Source: Clostridium beijerinckii (lineage in GTDB: Bacteria > Bacillota > Clostridia > Clostridiales > Clostridiaceae). From it: DNA of 64,000 nucleotides. The stretch lies in NCBI RefSeq assembly GCF_036699995.1, contig NZ_CP144906.1, positions 3,483,001-3,547,000 on the forward strand. Direction: 5' to 3'. The notes beneath the pieces are model-generated. The model saw nothing but the letters and a program-made list of their open reading frames with translations. It was not told where the DNA came from and did not search any database. The translations under genes and the position numbers were made by a program. Below, in pieces: positions 44,146-55,148 of the stretch (position 1 is its first letter; every line of letters begins with the position of its first letter).

Positions 44146-44502
44146 TTAGTTGTTTTCATTAGATATATTTTCTTTTTTTATACAAGGTTTCATCATAGAA
44201 AACAGCTCATCAATATTTTTTTGATTTACATTCCAATTAAATATTTGTGTTTGTAATCTACACTCTGATTTAATAGTTACTTTTGTTGTATATTCATTAA
44301 CACTTTCTAGAGTCAAAATAATATCTTCTCCCCATGACTTCATACTCATTTTGCCTTTAATTATAAAACCATAGCCATTATACTCAGTAACACATTTTAT
44401 GATTTCGAATTTATTTTTTTCATTAATTCCATATGACAGAGTATCTTTTAGTGTATCAATTGGAATTTCAACAATTCTTTTAGTTTGTACTTTTTTGCCC
44501 AT
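44146..44502 (-). CDS. Unknown protein, 118 residues
   Basis: ATG after GGAAGGAATAAGTA. The product has an alpha/beta pattern (KRIVEIPIDTLKDTLSYGIN; GYGFIIKGKMSMKSWGEDII; TKVTIKSECRLQTQIFNW) that recalls the helix-grip (SRPBCC-like) fold, which would bind a small ligand. This is pattern-based. No signal peptide. It stands 128 bases downstream of the histidine kinase on the same strand and may be cotranscribed. Confidence 0.5.
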   Translation of the reverse strand: MGKKVQTKRIVEIPIDTLKDTLSYGINEKNKFEIIKCVTEYNGYGFIIKGKMSMKSWGEDIILTLESVNEYTTKVTIKSECRLQTQIFNWNVNQKNIDELFSMMKPCIKKENISNENN

Positions 44503-44630
44503 TACTTATTCCTTCCAAATTAATTCTATTTCAAGTAATTATCAATATTAGCCTTTTTCTTACAAGGCGGTTTCTATGATTACTATTTATCTTCACAGCT
44601 TATATCCAATTTAAACTAACATCTATCTTT

Positions 44631-46463
44631 TTAACTCTGTAGAGAGTATATATCTGAAAATTCTATTTGTATTTTTTCTATATTAGTTTTAAATAGAATT
44701 TTATCTTCCTCTTCTTCATTTTTAATCAATTCTACTGGTAATTCTATTATAAATTCACTACCTTGTCCTTCAACACTTGAAACACTTATTTTCCCACCAT
44801 GCATTTCAACAAAAGATTTAACAAGATATAATCCTATTCCAGTTCCCTCACATTTTCTTGAAAGAGTGTTATCCACTTTACCAAAACGTTCAAATATAAA
44901 ATTAAGTTTGTCCTTTGGAATACCATCCCCTTCATCCCTTACTTTAACGTTAACACTTGTTTGTTTATCTATAAACTCAACATATATATTTCCCTTAGAA
45001 TGACTATATTTAAGAGCATTCGATATTAAATTAAGCATTATACGCTCCATCATATCATGGTCAAATCCCATGATCTTTTCCTCAACGTTTGTATCAAATA
45101 TAAGTGTTATATCTTTATCATTGACATAAGATGCCACAGATTGAGTGATCTCTTCGATAATATTTACAATATTGCCATTTCTTTTTTTCATTCTAATAAA
45201 TCCAGAATCAGAATTTAACTTAGTTACATCTAAGAAATTATTTATTATTCTAATCAGTCTTAAACAATTTTGTTTCATTGTTTTAAAGTATGATTTACAT
45301 TTTTCTATGTTTTCCAAATTATAATTGTAAAAATAAATATTTACAGTTTGAACTGCTGAATAAATTACATTAACAGGTGTCTTAAGCTCGTGAGACATAT
45401 TAGTAAAAAAGTCCATTATAAGATTGTTAAATTCTCTTGACTCATTAAGTAACTTTAGATTTTTTTCTATATCTTCTTGTAGCGATTCAACTTTCTTTTC
45501 AGATGTTATATCTCTTAAAAATGTCAAAACTGATGGTTTCCCTTTATAAGTAAAAAAAGATGATGTATTAATCACCGGAATGAATTCACCATCACAATTT
45601 AATATGCTCTCCTCACTTGTAATCTTTACAAGCTTATTATGGCTAATTCTCGAATATTTTTTTTTAATATCTTTGTTAACTTCCGATAAATAATGATTAT
45701 AAAAGTTCTCTCCCTTTAAACCTAATAATTTAGTTGCACTTGCATTAGCATATATAACTTCTCCATTTGTATGTACAATAATTGAGTTTAATGAATTTTC
45801 AAATAACATATCATAACAAATTTTATTATTTAATAATAGAGATTCCATCTCTTTTTTTTCATTGCTTAATGTATTAAGAGTTTCATCTTTCTTTTTATTA
45901 TTTTCAGCTTCAATATTAACATAATATCCCAAAATCCACGCAACAAGAATAAACACACCACACATTATTAAATCTTTTTGAAAATATACATTAACTCCAT
46001 TCTCTAAGGGAGCATATAATAAATCTGCTCCAAGAATAACACCACAAGAAAAAAGTGATGTTACTATTCCACATTTAGAACCATATTGAATAATTGAATA
46101 TATTATTAATAACAGAAATAAATATTTGCATTCACTTTGATATGCTTTGGATAAATATATAGGTATGGATATAATAAATATAAAAATAATGTTATCTATT
46201 AACCATGAATTTTTTAATATAATTCTTTTTTGTAAGACTATACCAGTAATTATTAAACACAAAATGAAATTTATTCCAATAAAAAGCGAAGAAAAAATTG
46301 ACATATATATATTAAATTGAGTATTTTCGTGTATATATAAGCTTGACCAATACTCTGGCAAATTCATATGTATTATTATGCTACTAAATACTATAATTGC
46401 AATTTTAATAAAACACATCATTATTTTTAATTTGTTATTGTGTTTACTTGTATAAGTATCCAT
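44631..46463 (-). CDS. Membrane histidine kinase with PAS domain
   Basis: 610 residues, ATG after AAAGGAATATAGCC. Residues 15-185 form six or so membrane helices; a coiled stretch follows; PAS at about 215-325 (MLFENSLNSIIVHTNGEVIY); HisKA with the phospho-accepting H358 in SHELKTP; HATPase boxes N (MLNLISNALKYSHS), G1 (VRDEGDGIPKDK) and G2 (GTGIGLYLVKSF). It autophosphorylates and passes the phosphate to a response regulator, but none is encoded nearby. It lies behind agrD, where agr loci carry their sensor, yet it has classical HisKA/PAS parts rather than the AgrC kinase type. It could sense the peptide or an unrelated signal. Confidence 0.85.
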   Translation of the reverse strand: MDTYTSKHNNKLKIMMCFIKIAIIVFSSIIIHMNLPEYWSSLYIHENTQFNIYMSIFSSLFIGINFILCLIITGIVLQKRIILKNSWLIDNIIFIFIISIPIYLSKAYQSECKYLFLLLIIYSIIQYGSKCGIVTSLFSCGVILGADLLYAPLENGVNVYFQKDLIMCGVFILVAWILGYYVNIEAENNKKKDETLNTLSNEKKEMESLLLNNKICYDMLFENSLNSIIVHTNGEVIYANASATKLLGLKGENFYNHYLSEVNKDIKKKYSRISHNKLVKITSEESILNCDGEFIPVINTSSFFTYKGKPSVLTFLRDITSEKKVESLQEDIEKNLKLLNESREFNNLIMDFFTNMSHELKTPVNVIYSAVQTVNIYFYNYNLENIEKCKSYFKTMKQNCLRLIRIINNFLDVTKLNSDSGFIRMKKRNGNIVNIIEEITQSVASYVNDKDITLIFDTNVEEKIMGFDHDMMERIMLNLISNALKYSHSKGNIYVEFIDKQTSVNVKVRDEGDGIPKDKLNFIFERFGKVDNTLSRKCEGTGIGLYLVKSFVEMHGGKISVSSVEGQGSEFIIELPVELIKNEEEEDKILFKTNIEKIQIEFSDIYSLQS

Positions 46464-46494
46464 ATGGCTATATTCCTTTCAATAAATAATTATT

Positions 46495-46538
46495 AAAAGT
46501 AAAAATTGTCACTTGAATTTATGACAATTTCTACTTTT
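46495..46538 (-). terminator. Hairpin between agrD and the kinase gene
   Basis: AAAAGTAAAAATTGTCA pairs with TGACAATTTCTACTTTT (17 bp, one mismatch). Ten bases after the agrD stop, so most agr transcripts should end here and the kinase gene would be made from read-through or its own promoter. Confidence 0.7.
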
Positions 46539-46548
46539 AACATTGATA

Positions 46549-46695
46549 TTAATTATTATTAATATCTCTTAAACATTTCGGTTCTTCTGGTTGATATAAT
46601 CCCCAACCACATGCTGACGCAGAAACTCTAAGTGCCATTCTTTCACAAATATTTGATGTAAATTTAATTAACAAAGTTCTAAAAATATTATTCAT
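46549..46695 (-). CDS. agrD: AgrD-like cyclic peptide precursor, 48 residues
   Basis: Too short for routine gene finding but clear: ATG 46693-46695 lies nine bases after GAGGAG (an ATG nine bases earlier is too close). An amphipathic leader (MNNIFRTLLIKFTSNICERM) is followed by the core SASACGWGLYQPEEPKC and a charged tail (LRDINNN). AgrD peptides have the same three parts; the Cys of ACGWG would form the thiolactone, and PEEPKC resembles the conserved P-x-x-P recognition region of clostridial AgrD. AgrB at 47389 would cut and cyclise it. The mature peptide is probably five residues or so starting near Cys29; exact ends are inference. Confidence 0.85.
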   Translation of the reverse strand: MNNIFRTLLIKFTSNICERMALRVSASACGWGLYQPEEPKCLRDINNN

Positions 46696-46727
46696 TAATT
46701 TCATCTCCTCTGCATTCTATATTTATA

Positions 46728-47195
46728 TTAAAGATAATTTGGAATGACTTTCTTATTTTTTAGTACAAATTTCAAAGTTATGATTGACATTATAAATATA
46801 ATTAAGCTTGGAATCCCATATAGTAATCTTGTCATTGGCTGTAAAACAGAAATATCTGTATCTACATTTAAGCCACTTAGTAATAACATGTTCATAGTCT
46901 CACTTAAAGAAAGCATAAAATATAATAAAAAAGTTCCTAGCAGATTTTTTATTAACGGTATATCAATAATAAACATAACAATAATTATAGTTAGCATTAT
47001 ACAAATATCTGTATTTACTCCATAGTATATAGGTAAACATCTTATAATAAAACACAATATAGCTAATACTAAACTTGAAAGTATGTATTTAAACATATCA
47101 ATAGTTTTTCTAGAAAATATGTGTATCCCCCACATCAAAATAAATGTTTCTGGAATAAGTCTAAAAAAGAAATCTACGCAAGTAAGTCTAAACAT
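46728..47195 (-). CDS. Membrane protein of the agr locus, resembles an AgrC sensor half
   Basis: 155 residues, ATG after GAGAGGAATGTA. Five hydrophobic segments (for example YILSSLVLAILCFII, CIMLTIIIVMFIIDIPLI, LIIFIMSIITLKFVL) and almost no soluble part. It sits between agrB and agrD, 32 bases before agrD. Its layout matches the membrane half of AgrC-like sensors without the kinase half, so it could be a truncated sensor, a peptide transporter helper or an immunity-type protein. No catalytic residue is visible. Confidence 0.6.
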   Translation of the reverse strand: MFRLTCVDFFFRLIPETFILMWGIHIFSRKTIDMFKYILSSLVLAILCFIIRCLPIYYGVNTDICIMLTIIIVMFIIDIPLIKNLLGTFLLYFMLSLSETMNMLLLSGLNVDTDISVLQPMTRLLYGIPSLIIFIMSIITLKFVLKNKKVIPNYL

Positions 47196-47388
47196 TACAT
47201 TCCTCTCTTTTCTTTAATATTTTATATATTTAAAAGTTAAAGTATTTTCTATATTAATCACTATTTTAAATTATTTTTTACATTTTCTCCTTTTTGCATT
47301 GTCATCTTCCACAGGCTTATTTTCATGTATATTTTAACAATCATATTTCTACTATAAAATGATTGTTTTGTTTATCCTATTTTTAAAA

Positions 47389-48072
47389 TTACTTTGTCTT
47401 TGGTTCCACGTATGTTCCCATTCCCTCAATTATGTATTTTACGGCGGAGTCAACTTTGTTTAAAAAGTTTATTCCATTTTTAGTAAGAGTAATAGTCTGC
47501 CATAAGACTCCAACACTAATACTTTCTATTAATTTTATGTAATACAATTCTGAAAATTTTTCGTTGAGCATGAATAAAATTATTATTATAAATAAAAAAA
47601 TAAATATAGCAAAAATAGATTTCCTCTTAAATTGCTTTCTAGTTTCAATATTTTTAATAGGCTTCTTAATACTATCTACAGGTGCATTTCTAAAAACTGT
47701 TATAAATGCAAATATTATAATACCACCGCTTATTACTGCTACAGTAATACTATTTATGCTGTAAAATATATTATTAATTAAAATTCCAGCTAATACTGCT
47801 GAAAATGTTCCTATTATAACACATCGACTTGATGAGGATGCATGTACACCGCCTGAATATTTTCTAAGAATACTGGAAGTAATAGAAAATATTAAAGCTT
47901 CATAAAACACTCCAAAAAGTAACCCAGCAATTATGACCCATAAGATAGCAAATAGCATTTGAAACAAATTTATTGCTCCATATACGATTATCTGTTCTTG
48001 TTCTTCATTAACATTCAAAAATAACTTTGCATTATTACCAATTTTAGTTGCTATTTTTTCAGCTAGAGACAT
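47389..48072 (-). CDS. agrB: AgrB, processing protease of the agr peptide
   Basis: 227 residues, ATG after GGGATGAGCGAAA. The catalytic pair is H77 and C84 in RKYSGGVHASSSSRCVIIG, the same numbers as in Staphylococcus aureus AgrB. Five or six membrane helices follow. AgrB removes the C-terminus of AgrD and helps close the thiolactone ring at the membrane. It is followed by the 155-residue membrane gene and agrD on the same strand. No agrA response regulator gene is seen in the window, so the output of this quorum system is encoded elsewhere. Confidence 0.9.
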   Translation of the reverse strand: MSLAEKIATKIGNNAKLFLNVNEEQEQIIVYGAINLFQMLFAILWVIIAGLLFGVFYEALIFSITSSILRKYSGGVHASSSSRCVIIGTFSAVLAGILINNIFYSINSITVAVISGGIIIFAFITVFRNAPVDSIKKPIKNIETRKQFKRKSIFAIFIFLFIIIILFMLNEKFSELYYIKLIESISVGVLWQTITLTKNGINFLNKVDSAVKYIIEGMGTYVEPKTK

Positions 48073-48425
48073 TTTCGCTCATCCCTTTATTTTTAATAAT
48101 TATTTCATGATTATTATGCATAATAAAACAAACATAATAACAATGATTAAAATTATGCAAGTTTCTTTATGCCACTTAGTATATAGACAAACAACATATT
48201 GCTTACTAAATTAATATAGATAATAATAGAGCAGAAAAATCAAATTGGCTTTCTATATTAATTACCATTTTACCTTTTTACAACTTTAAGCCTTATCAAA
48301 TTAATTTACATATTTTGTTTATATATCTTATAATAAGCACATTTTTATAATAATGTAAATAGAAATGGAACAAAACGTCAAAATATTGGAATAAACGGAA
48401 ATTTATTGGATAAATATGTATAAAG
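48073..48425. other. Intergenic, agr promoter region
   Basis: Between agrB and the IS701-like element. Very AT-rich. A reverse open frame of 88 codons crosses the IS boundary and is not credible. No gene seen. Confidence 0.45.
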
Positions 48426-49805
48426 CTATAATAGTGCAAAAACACTTGAATAATTTTACAACTGAATAAAATAAAAAAACATCTATGATAAATCCTTGTT
48501 ATAATTGAGTTACCACACAACAATGACAGCAAGGAGCTATACATAAATGTTTCAGAACACAATTATATCAGATGAGCTATCAATATACAATTTTTTAAAA
48601 CAACTAAATTTTGATTTTTACTTAACTAAGCCTCAATTAAGGCATTTAGAAAATATAATGAATGCTATGATATCAAAAGGTTATAACGGTAAAATTTCCG
48701 ACATAGCGGAGCTTGTTCCTTCGAAACATCGAACTAGTATTACTAGATTTTTTTCAAATAGTAATTGGAATGAAAAACTTTTAGAAAGAGCATTAAAAGC
48801 ATATATCATAGAACTTATTTGGGCTAAATCAAGAGAATCCAAACAGCCAATATACTTTATTATTGATGACACTATTTCTGAAAAGACAAAGCCCTCGTCA
48901 AAGGCTAAAAATCCAATTGAAAAGTGTTCGTTTCATAATTCTCATTTAAAAGGTAAGAATGTATATGGTCATCAAATAGTAGTTTCTTTACTATCGTGTG
49001 ACGGATTAGTGCTACCATACTCAATTGATATCTATGATAAAGAATATATGAGTAAAATAGAATTAACTCAAAAATTAATTACAACACTTCCAAAGCCTGA
49101 AAATAAAGGCTATGTGTTAGCAGATAGTTGGTATAGTTGTAAGGATATTTTTAATGCTTCTGAAAAAGCCGGCTATAGCTATATTGGTGCTTTAAAAACT
49201 AATAGGGTCATTTTTCCGTATGGCCATGAAAGACTAGGAATAAAACTTCATAAGTTTGCTACATTATTAAAGATTGAAGACTTTGACCTCGTCACCGTCA
49301 AAGACAAGCAATACTACATTTACAATTATGTTGGCAACTTAAAAGATAGAAAGAATGTTTCTATTGTTTTAAGTTATCCTAAAGATGCTTTCCAAAAAGA
49401 TGGCGCATTGAAAACTTTTATTTCCTTAGAGAAATCATTAGCACCGTTAGATATTTTAACTCAATATACCGACCGATGGGCAATCGAACCATTTTTTAGA
49501 GATTGCAAAACGTACTTAGGACTAGATGGATATCAAGTAAGAAGTGGAAAAAGCATTAATAGATATCTAATTATAATGTTAGTAAATTATACTTATTGCA
49601 AAATATACTGTATTGATTCTCTTCACTTTAATACTGGATATAAAGCTGCTAAAAAAAATTTAGAAAAGTCCAAAGTAATATATATTTACAAAGCTGCCGC
49701 AAGCGGTACGCCGATAGAAAAAATTTTTGAGTCATTAAAAATAGCTTAAGAATCTGTTTTTTTATTCAACTGTAAAATTATTCAAGAAAAACTGCACTAT
49801 TATAG
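48426..49805 (+). mobile_element. IS701-like insertion sequence with 7-bp target duplication
   Basis: 1380 bp. The ends are inverted repeats: CTATAATAGTGCA on the left and its complement TGCACTATTATAG on the right, with the match continuing imperfectly inward (CTTGAATAATTTTACA on both ends). TATAAAG flanks the element directly on both sides (48419-48425 and 49806-49812). It encodes one intact transposase. Complete ends, duplication and gene indicate a recent insertion that could still move. Confidence 0.9.
48547..49749 (+). CDS. IS701-like DDE transposase
   Basis: 400 residues, intact. DDE triad: D107/D108 in FIIDDTIS, D193 in VLADSWYSC, E314 in DRWAIEPFFRDCK. The N-terminus (KHRTSITRFFSNSNWNEKLL) is the usual helix-turn-helix-like region of this group. 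The frame fills the element from 121 bases inside the left end. It cuts and joins the IS ends. An ATG at 48547 is used; the upstream AGGAGCTATACATAA is a good ribosome-binding site. Confidence 0.9.
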   Translation: MFQNTIISDELSIYNFLKQLNFDFYLTKPQLRHLENIMNAMISKGYNGKISDIAELVPSKHRTSITRFFSNSNWNEKLLERALKAYIIELIWAKSRESKQPIYFIIDDTISEKTKPSSKAKNPIEKCSFHNSHLKGKNVYGHQIVVSLLSCDGLVLPYSIDIYDKEYMSKIELTQKLITTLPKPENKGYVLADSWYSCKDIFNASEKAGYSYIGALKTNRVIFPYGHERLGIKLHKFATLLKIEDFDLVTVKDKQYYIYNYVGNLKDRKNVSIVLSYPKDAFQKDGALKTFISLEKSLAPLDILTQYTDRWAIEPFFRDCKTYLGLDGYQVRSGKSINRYLIIMLVNYTYCKIYCIDSLHFNTGYKAAKKNLEKSKVIYIYKAAASGTPIEKIFESLKIA

Positions 49806-49860
49806 TATAAAGTTTATAGATCCAAGCAAACGCCCTTTTGTTCTTTCGTTACTGTACAAT

Positions 49861-50030
49861 TTATCGGTTATCATCATCAATTAACAAATTAAATAATATA
49901 ATATATATATTGCAAAAATAATCCTTCATCATAATTCTAGAAATATTACAAGAATTTTAGCTGTAATTGTGAATTGCAACATATATATCAGCTAAACTTT
50001 GAGTAGCTATTGATACAGATAGTTCTAGGG
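49861..50030 (+). pseudogene. Broken YvrJ copy split by a MITE (copy 3)
   Basis: The left part (TCATCATCAATTAAC...AATAATATAAT) and the right part (ATCAGCTAAACTTTGAGTAG...GATAGTTCTA) are the YvrJ gene of 37369 at 37469-37545, but 85 bases are inserted between them. It also carries point changes and lacks start and stop. It ends at the TetR gene. Confidence 0.8.
49902..49988. repeat. MITE-like element, copy 4, inserted in a YvrJ remnant
   Basis: About 85 bp, ends TATATATTGCAAAAATAAT and GAATTGCAACATATATAT (imperfect inverted repeats, TTGCAA/TTGCAA). The undisturbed sequence at 37490-37512 reads ATACTATAATATCAGC, so the insertion point is the ATAT and a TATA-type target duplication is likely. 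There is no coding capacity; a transposase must act in trans. Confidence 0.75.
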
Positions 50031-50034
50031 AGTA

Positions 50035-50601
50035 TCAATAAAAATCTTTCGATACTGCTTCTGTCGCTTTATTAATAAAAGCAGCAATTTTACTTGGACT
50101 TTCCTTCATCCCACTATTGACCCACTTTTCTATTACTGCTATAGTGCCATATGCGGTAAATGTGTACCAATTATCAAATAGTTTTTGATCAATATATTTT
50201 TCTTCCTTCTTCCATTTCTCAATATTTAATTCGTGGCTGATATAAATAATACGTTTCAATAATTCTTTATCCCCGTTCTCTGAAAATAATACTCCACATA
50301 TATTGCTATTTGCTTTTATATACTTACAAATTTCATATGATAGTTTTTCATAAGTTTCAAGGTTCAAAGTACGTTCCGCAACCTGCCTGATTTCTTCATA
50401 TAACTCACCTTCAATATTTGAAAGAAGTTCAAACTGATTCGCATAATGTGAATAAAAAGTATTGCGATTGATATCTGCTTTTTTGCATATATCTGTCACT
50501 GTAACTTTGCTGATAGGACGCTCTTTCATAAGTTCCAGTAAACTGTTTTTTATAATCATTTTTGTATATTTCACCCGGCGGTCTGCTTTTTCGTATGCCA
50601 T
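50035..50601 (-). CDS. TetR family regulator
   Basis: 188 residues. The helix-turn-helix is at about 15-60 (MIIKNSLLELMKERPISKVT, VTDICKKADINRNTFYSHYA), a strongly TetR-like sequence. The C-terminal ligand domain resembles the DhaS/TetR_C_8 type (YHITFTAYGTIAVIEKW-like end: NWYTFTAYGTIAVIEKWVN). About 960 bases away a perfect palindrome ATTTGAACGTTCAAAT stands before the carotenoid-like membrane gene; it is the only strong operator-like site nearby and the regulator would naturally have faced it before a TnpB fragment landed between. Regulation of that gene is inference. Confidence 0.8.
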   Translation of the reverse strand: MAYEKADRRVKYTKMIIKNSLLELMKERPISKVTVTDICKKADINRNTFYSHYANQFELLSNIEGELYEEIRQVAERTLNLETYEKLSYEICKYIKANSNICGVLFSENGDKELLKRIIYISHELNIEKWKKEEKYIDQKLFDNWYTFTAYGTIAVIEKWVNSGMKESPSKIAAFINKATEAVSKDFY

Positions 50602-50696
50602 AATACCGTTGCCAAAACCTTATAAAACTTTATAAAACTTGTTTAATTCCCTGTTTAATGTGTTTTATTTTGTGATTCTAAAAGAATATACTACTT

Positions 50697-51283
50697 TCAT
50701 TGAAGTAATCTAATCTGCTTTTCAAGTTTTATAATGTTGCTAGTTTTGACAAACTTCCTCCCTTCTTTATTTAACTCATATTTTCTTGATATTTTGCGCT
50801 GCAACCTACGTAATCTTTTTTCTAATTTATTAACTAATCGTGTTTTATTTATATTTCTAAAAGTCATTCCATTAGTACATATAGCTAGGTCTTTAATTCT
50901 AACATCTATGCATATTGATTCAGTGGTTAATTCCATTACTAGTGGTTCTTTTTCTACGCCTACAGATAAATACCAATACTTACTATAAAAACTTACTCTT
51001 GGATTCGTATACTTAACACCAATTGGTATTTGTTCGGCTGTTCTAATCCCCCCACTTTTTAAATTAAAACCATATTGGCTTTGACTTTTAGTTTTATATT
51101 GTCATTATAGAATGATGTTTTAGACCTTCTTCTGCTTTTTAACCTTGGTCTATCTGTTAGTCCTTTAAAAAATCTTTTGAAAGCTTCACAACCATCCATA
51201 GGGCTTCTACTTCAACTATTAACTTATTCATATATAAGTTAAGTTTTCGTATAGAATCCCTATACTTCTTAATCTTCTTCATT
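50697..51283 (-). pseudogene. tnpB: Remnant of an IS200/IS605 tnpB gene
   Basis: The readable frame at 50697-50936 gives ELTTESICIDVRIKDLAICT, GMTFRNINKTRLVNKLEKRL and RRLQRKISRKYELNKEGRK, the RuvC-I region of TnpB (GIDLGIKDLA in intact ones). Upstream the N-terminal half is present but broken by stops and shifts. The C-terminal half with the zinc finger and the last catalytic residue is missing. No end sequences or guide-RNA region were identified. Confidence 0.8.
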
Positions 51284-51563
51284 TTAAGTATTAGCCATAA
51301 TCTCAGTAATAATTCCACATTTACTACATAGATTTTCTATAATTTCAAATCCCAAAAATATTTTCTTGCCTTAACCAAAAAAAATGATTGAGTTGTTCTT
51401 TTTAATGTTTTCTAAAGCTTTATTTGCTATTTATTTACCTTCCCTAAATAATTCAGTGAACGAACAACACTTATCTGATTTGTAAGATATCGAACGTAAT
51501 GTTATCGAACTGCCTGTTGATTAAGTAGCACTGTGTACTTATAATATATTTAACATCTAACAT

Positions 51564-51579
51564 ATTTGAACGTTCAAAT
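51564..51579. promoter_or_regulatory. Perfect 16-bp palindrome, probable TetR operator
   Basis: ATTTGAACGTTCAAAT, 29 bases before the start codon at 51609. The position over the promoter and perfect symmetry fit a repressor site for the TetR-type protein at 50035-50601. Confidence 0.55.
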
Positions 51580-52153
51580 AAATTATAATTTTAAATGGAG
51601 GTAACACAATGGGAAATATAACTATAGTACCTGTGTGGATTATTCAAGATATTTTAGTTCTAATCATCGCCGCATTAATGGTCTTCTATATAATTAAAAA
51701 CGAAGAACGTCCAAAGATTGTATTAATTCAATTCATATGTTTTGTTTTTTTCTACGCCTCAGCCTTTGAAAATGTTGCGGCAACTATGGGAGTTATGGGG
51801 AAAGAAGGTTTTTACTCATATGGGCACAGTATCCTAATGATATTCAATATACCAATAACTGTTCCAATTATCGAGTTTCTTATAGTTTACTCAACGTTGC
51901 GTGTTTTAAAGATGGTCAATATACCATCATGGAGTAAACCATTTATTGTTGGACTCATGGCTATGATTTTTGACTTTTCCATGGATCCGGTGGCCATTAA
52001 ACAGATTTTTCATACAGCGGAAGGAGTTATTGGAAGGTGGAGCTTTATTCCTCTTCCTGGTGAACCTTTAATATATGGTGAACCTGTCATGAATTTTACA
52101 TATAAATGTCAAGCTAGAAATGTAACTTTTTGATCATTTAAGAATGTGGTTTT

Positions 52154-54194
<2,041 letters not shown>

Positions 54195-54774
54195 AATTAC
54201 CCCCAATAAATATTGGGTAATTATAATTTATAAAAACTAATTTGTACATTCTTAAATGATCATTTCCTTACATTCTTATCTTATCATTTATATTACAGGA
54301 TGGATTTACATAGGTGGGTACTGGACTGTATTCATATTACTAGGTGAATGGTGGCATAAAAAGAAAAACTATAGTAATCTAATTGGATACATATATCCGT
54401 TTTTGGCTGCAATTCTTTCTCTAGCCTGTTTAGTTTCACCTATATCCAACTTTTTTAATTATATGGGACCATTTTTCTCCAGAGCTTCTAATATGCAATG
54501 GGTAATGTTGATCTCTCTTTCTGTAATTTCAGTGGGAGTTTTAGTGTTAGCTTTCATCAAGTTCTGGGATCGTAAGGTCATTAGTTCTATGGATTACAAA
54601 AAAGATTTTCCTATCATGTTTACATTCCTAGGTTTTCCTCTAGTTAATACTTTATTTTGTATTATTGGTGGATATATGAATATACTATGGCTTGTTGTCC
54701 TTGCACAGGTGTTATTATTGCTATGCTGGAGTGGAATTCATATTTTGAGTAAAAAAGTTATTCTCAAGAAATGA

Positions 54775-55148
54775 AGTGCCCTAGCAGGTTAGATAAATAT
54801 TTGCACAATAGAATTTTACACCGTCTTATTCCATTGAGCCATTAATTAGCAACCAATGAAAATCTCGGATGTCATCTATAAACAGGGCAAAAAAATCGGG
54901 CCGAAAAACGCATTTTTCAGTCCCGATTTTTTCTCATTTTCCACTTTAAAACCACTACATATTGTGGCTTACCTGTTTCACTTGCCCTTAGAACCACTAT
55001 TCGTCATCAAAATTATCGTCTCCACGTGTCACATTACTGGAAACAATTCAATAATGTTTTTAGCATTCTTGACATTTTTGATAACATTTTTAAAAAACCT
55101 CATTTATTTATAGTACAGTTCACAGTAACAGTTGTAAGTTATATACAT
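54775..55148. other. Intergenic with a strong bidirectional terminator
   Basis: Between two convergent genes. Contains the hairpin at 54890-54932. A forward frame here (about 85 codons) crosses the hairpin and lacks a good start. Confidence 0.5.
54890..54932. terminator. Bidirectional terminator
   Basis: AAAAAATCGGG with CCCGATTTTTT, and inside it GAAAAA with TTTTTC. A run on the left, T run on the right. It serves the carotenoid-like gene from the left and the racemase gene from the right. Confidence 0.8.

Noticed and set aside
44631..48072. Classical four-gene agrBDCA operon
   Set aside because: No agrA is present, the kinase is of PAS/HisKA type and a terminator separates it from agrD, so only an agrBD-type locus is claimed.
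48296..48562. Reverse open frame of 88 codons
   Set aside because: It crosses the left end of the IS701-like element into its transposase gene and has no ribosome-binding site.
36126..50034. Prophage, suggested by the holin-like small gene copies
   Set aside because: No integrase, terminase, capsid or lysis genes anywhere in the window; the copies behave like dispersed repeats.
54856..55113. Forward open frame of 85 codons after the split membrane gene
   Set aside because: It runs through a strong bidirectional terminator hairpin and lacks a ribosome-binding site.
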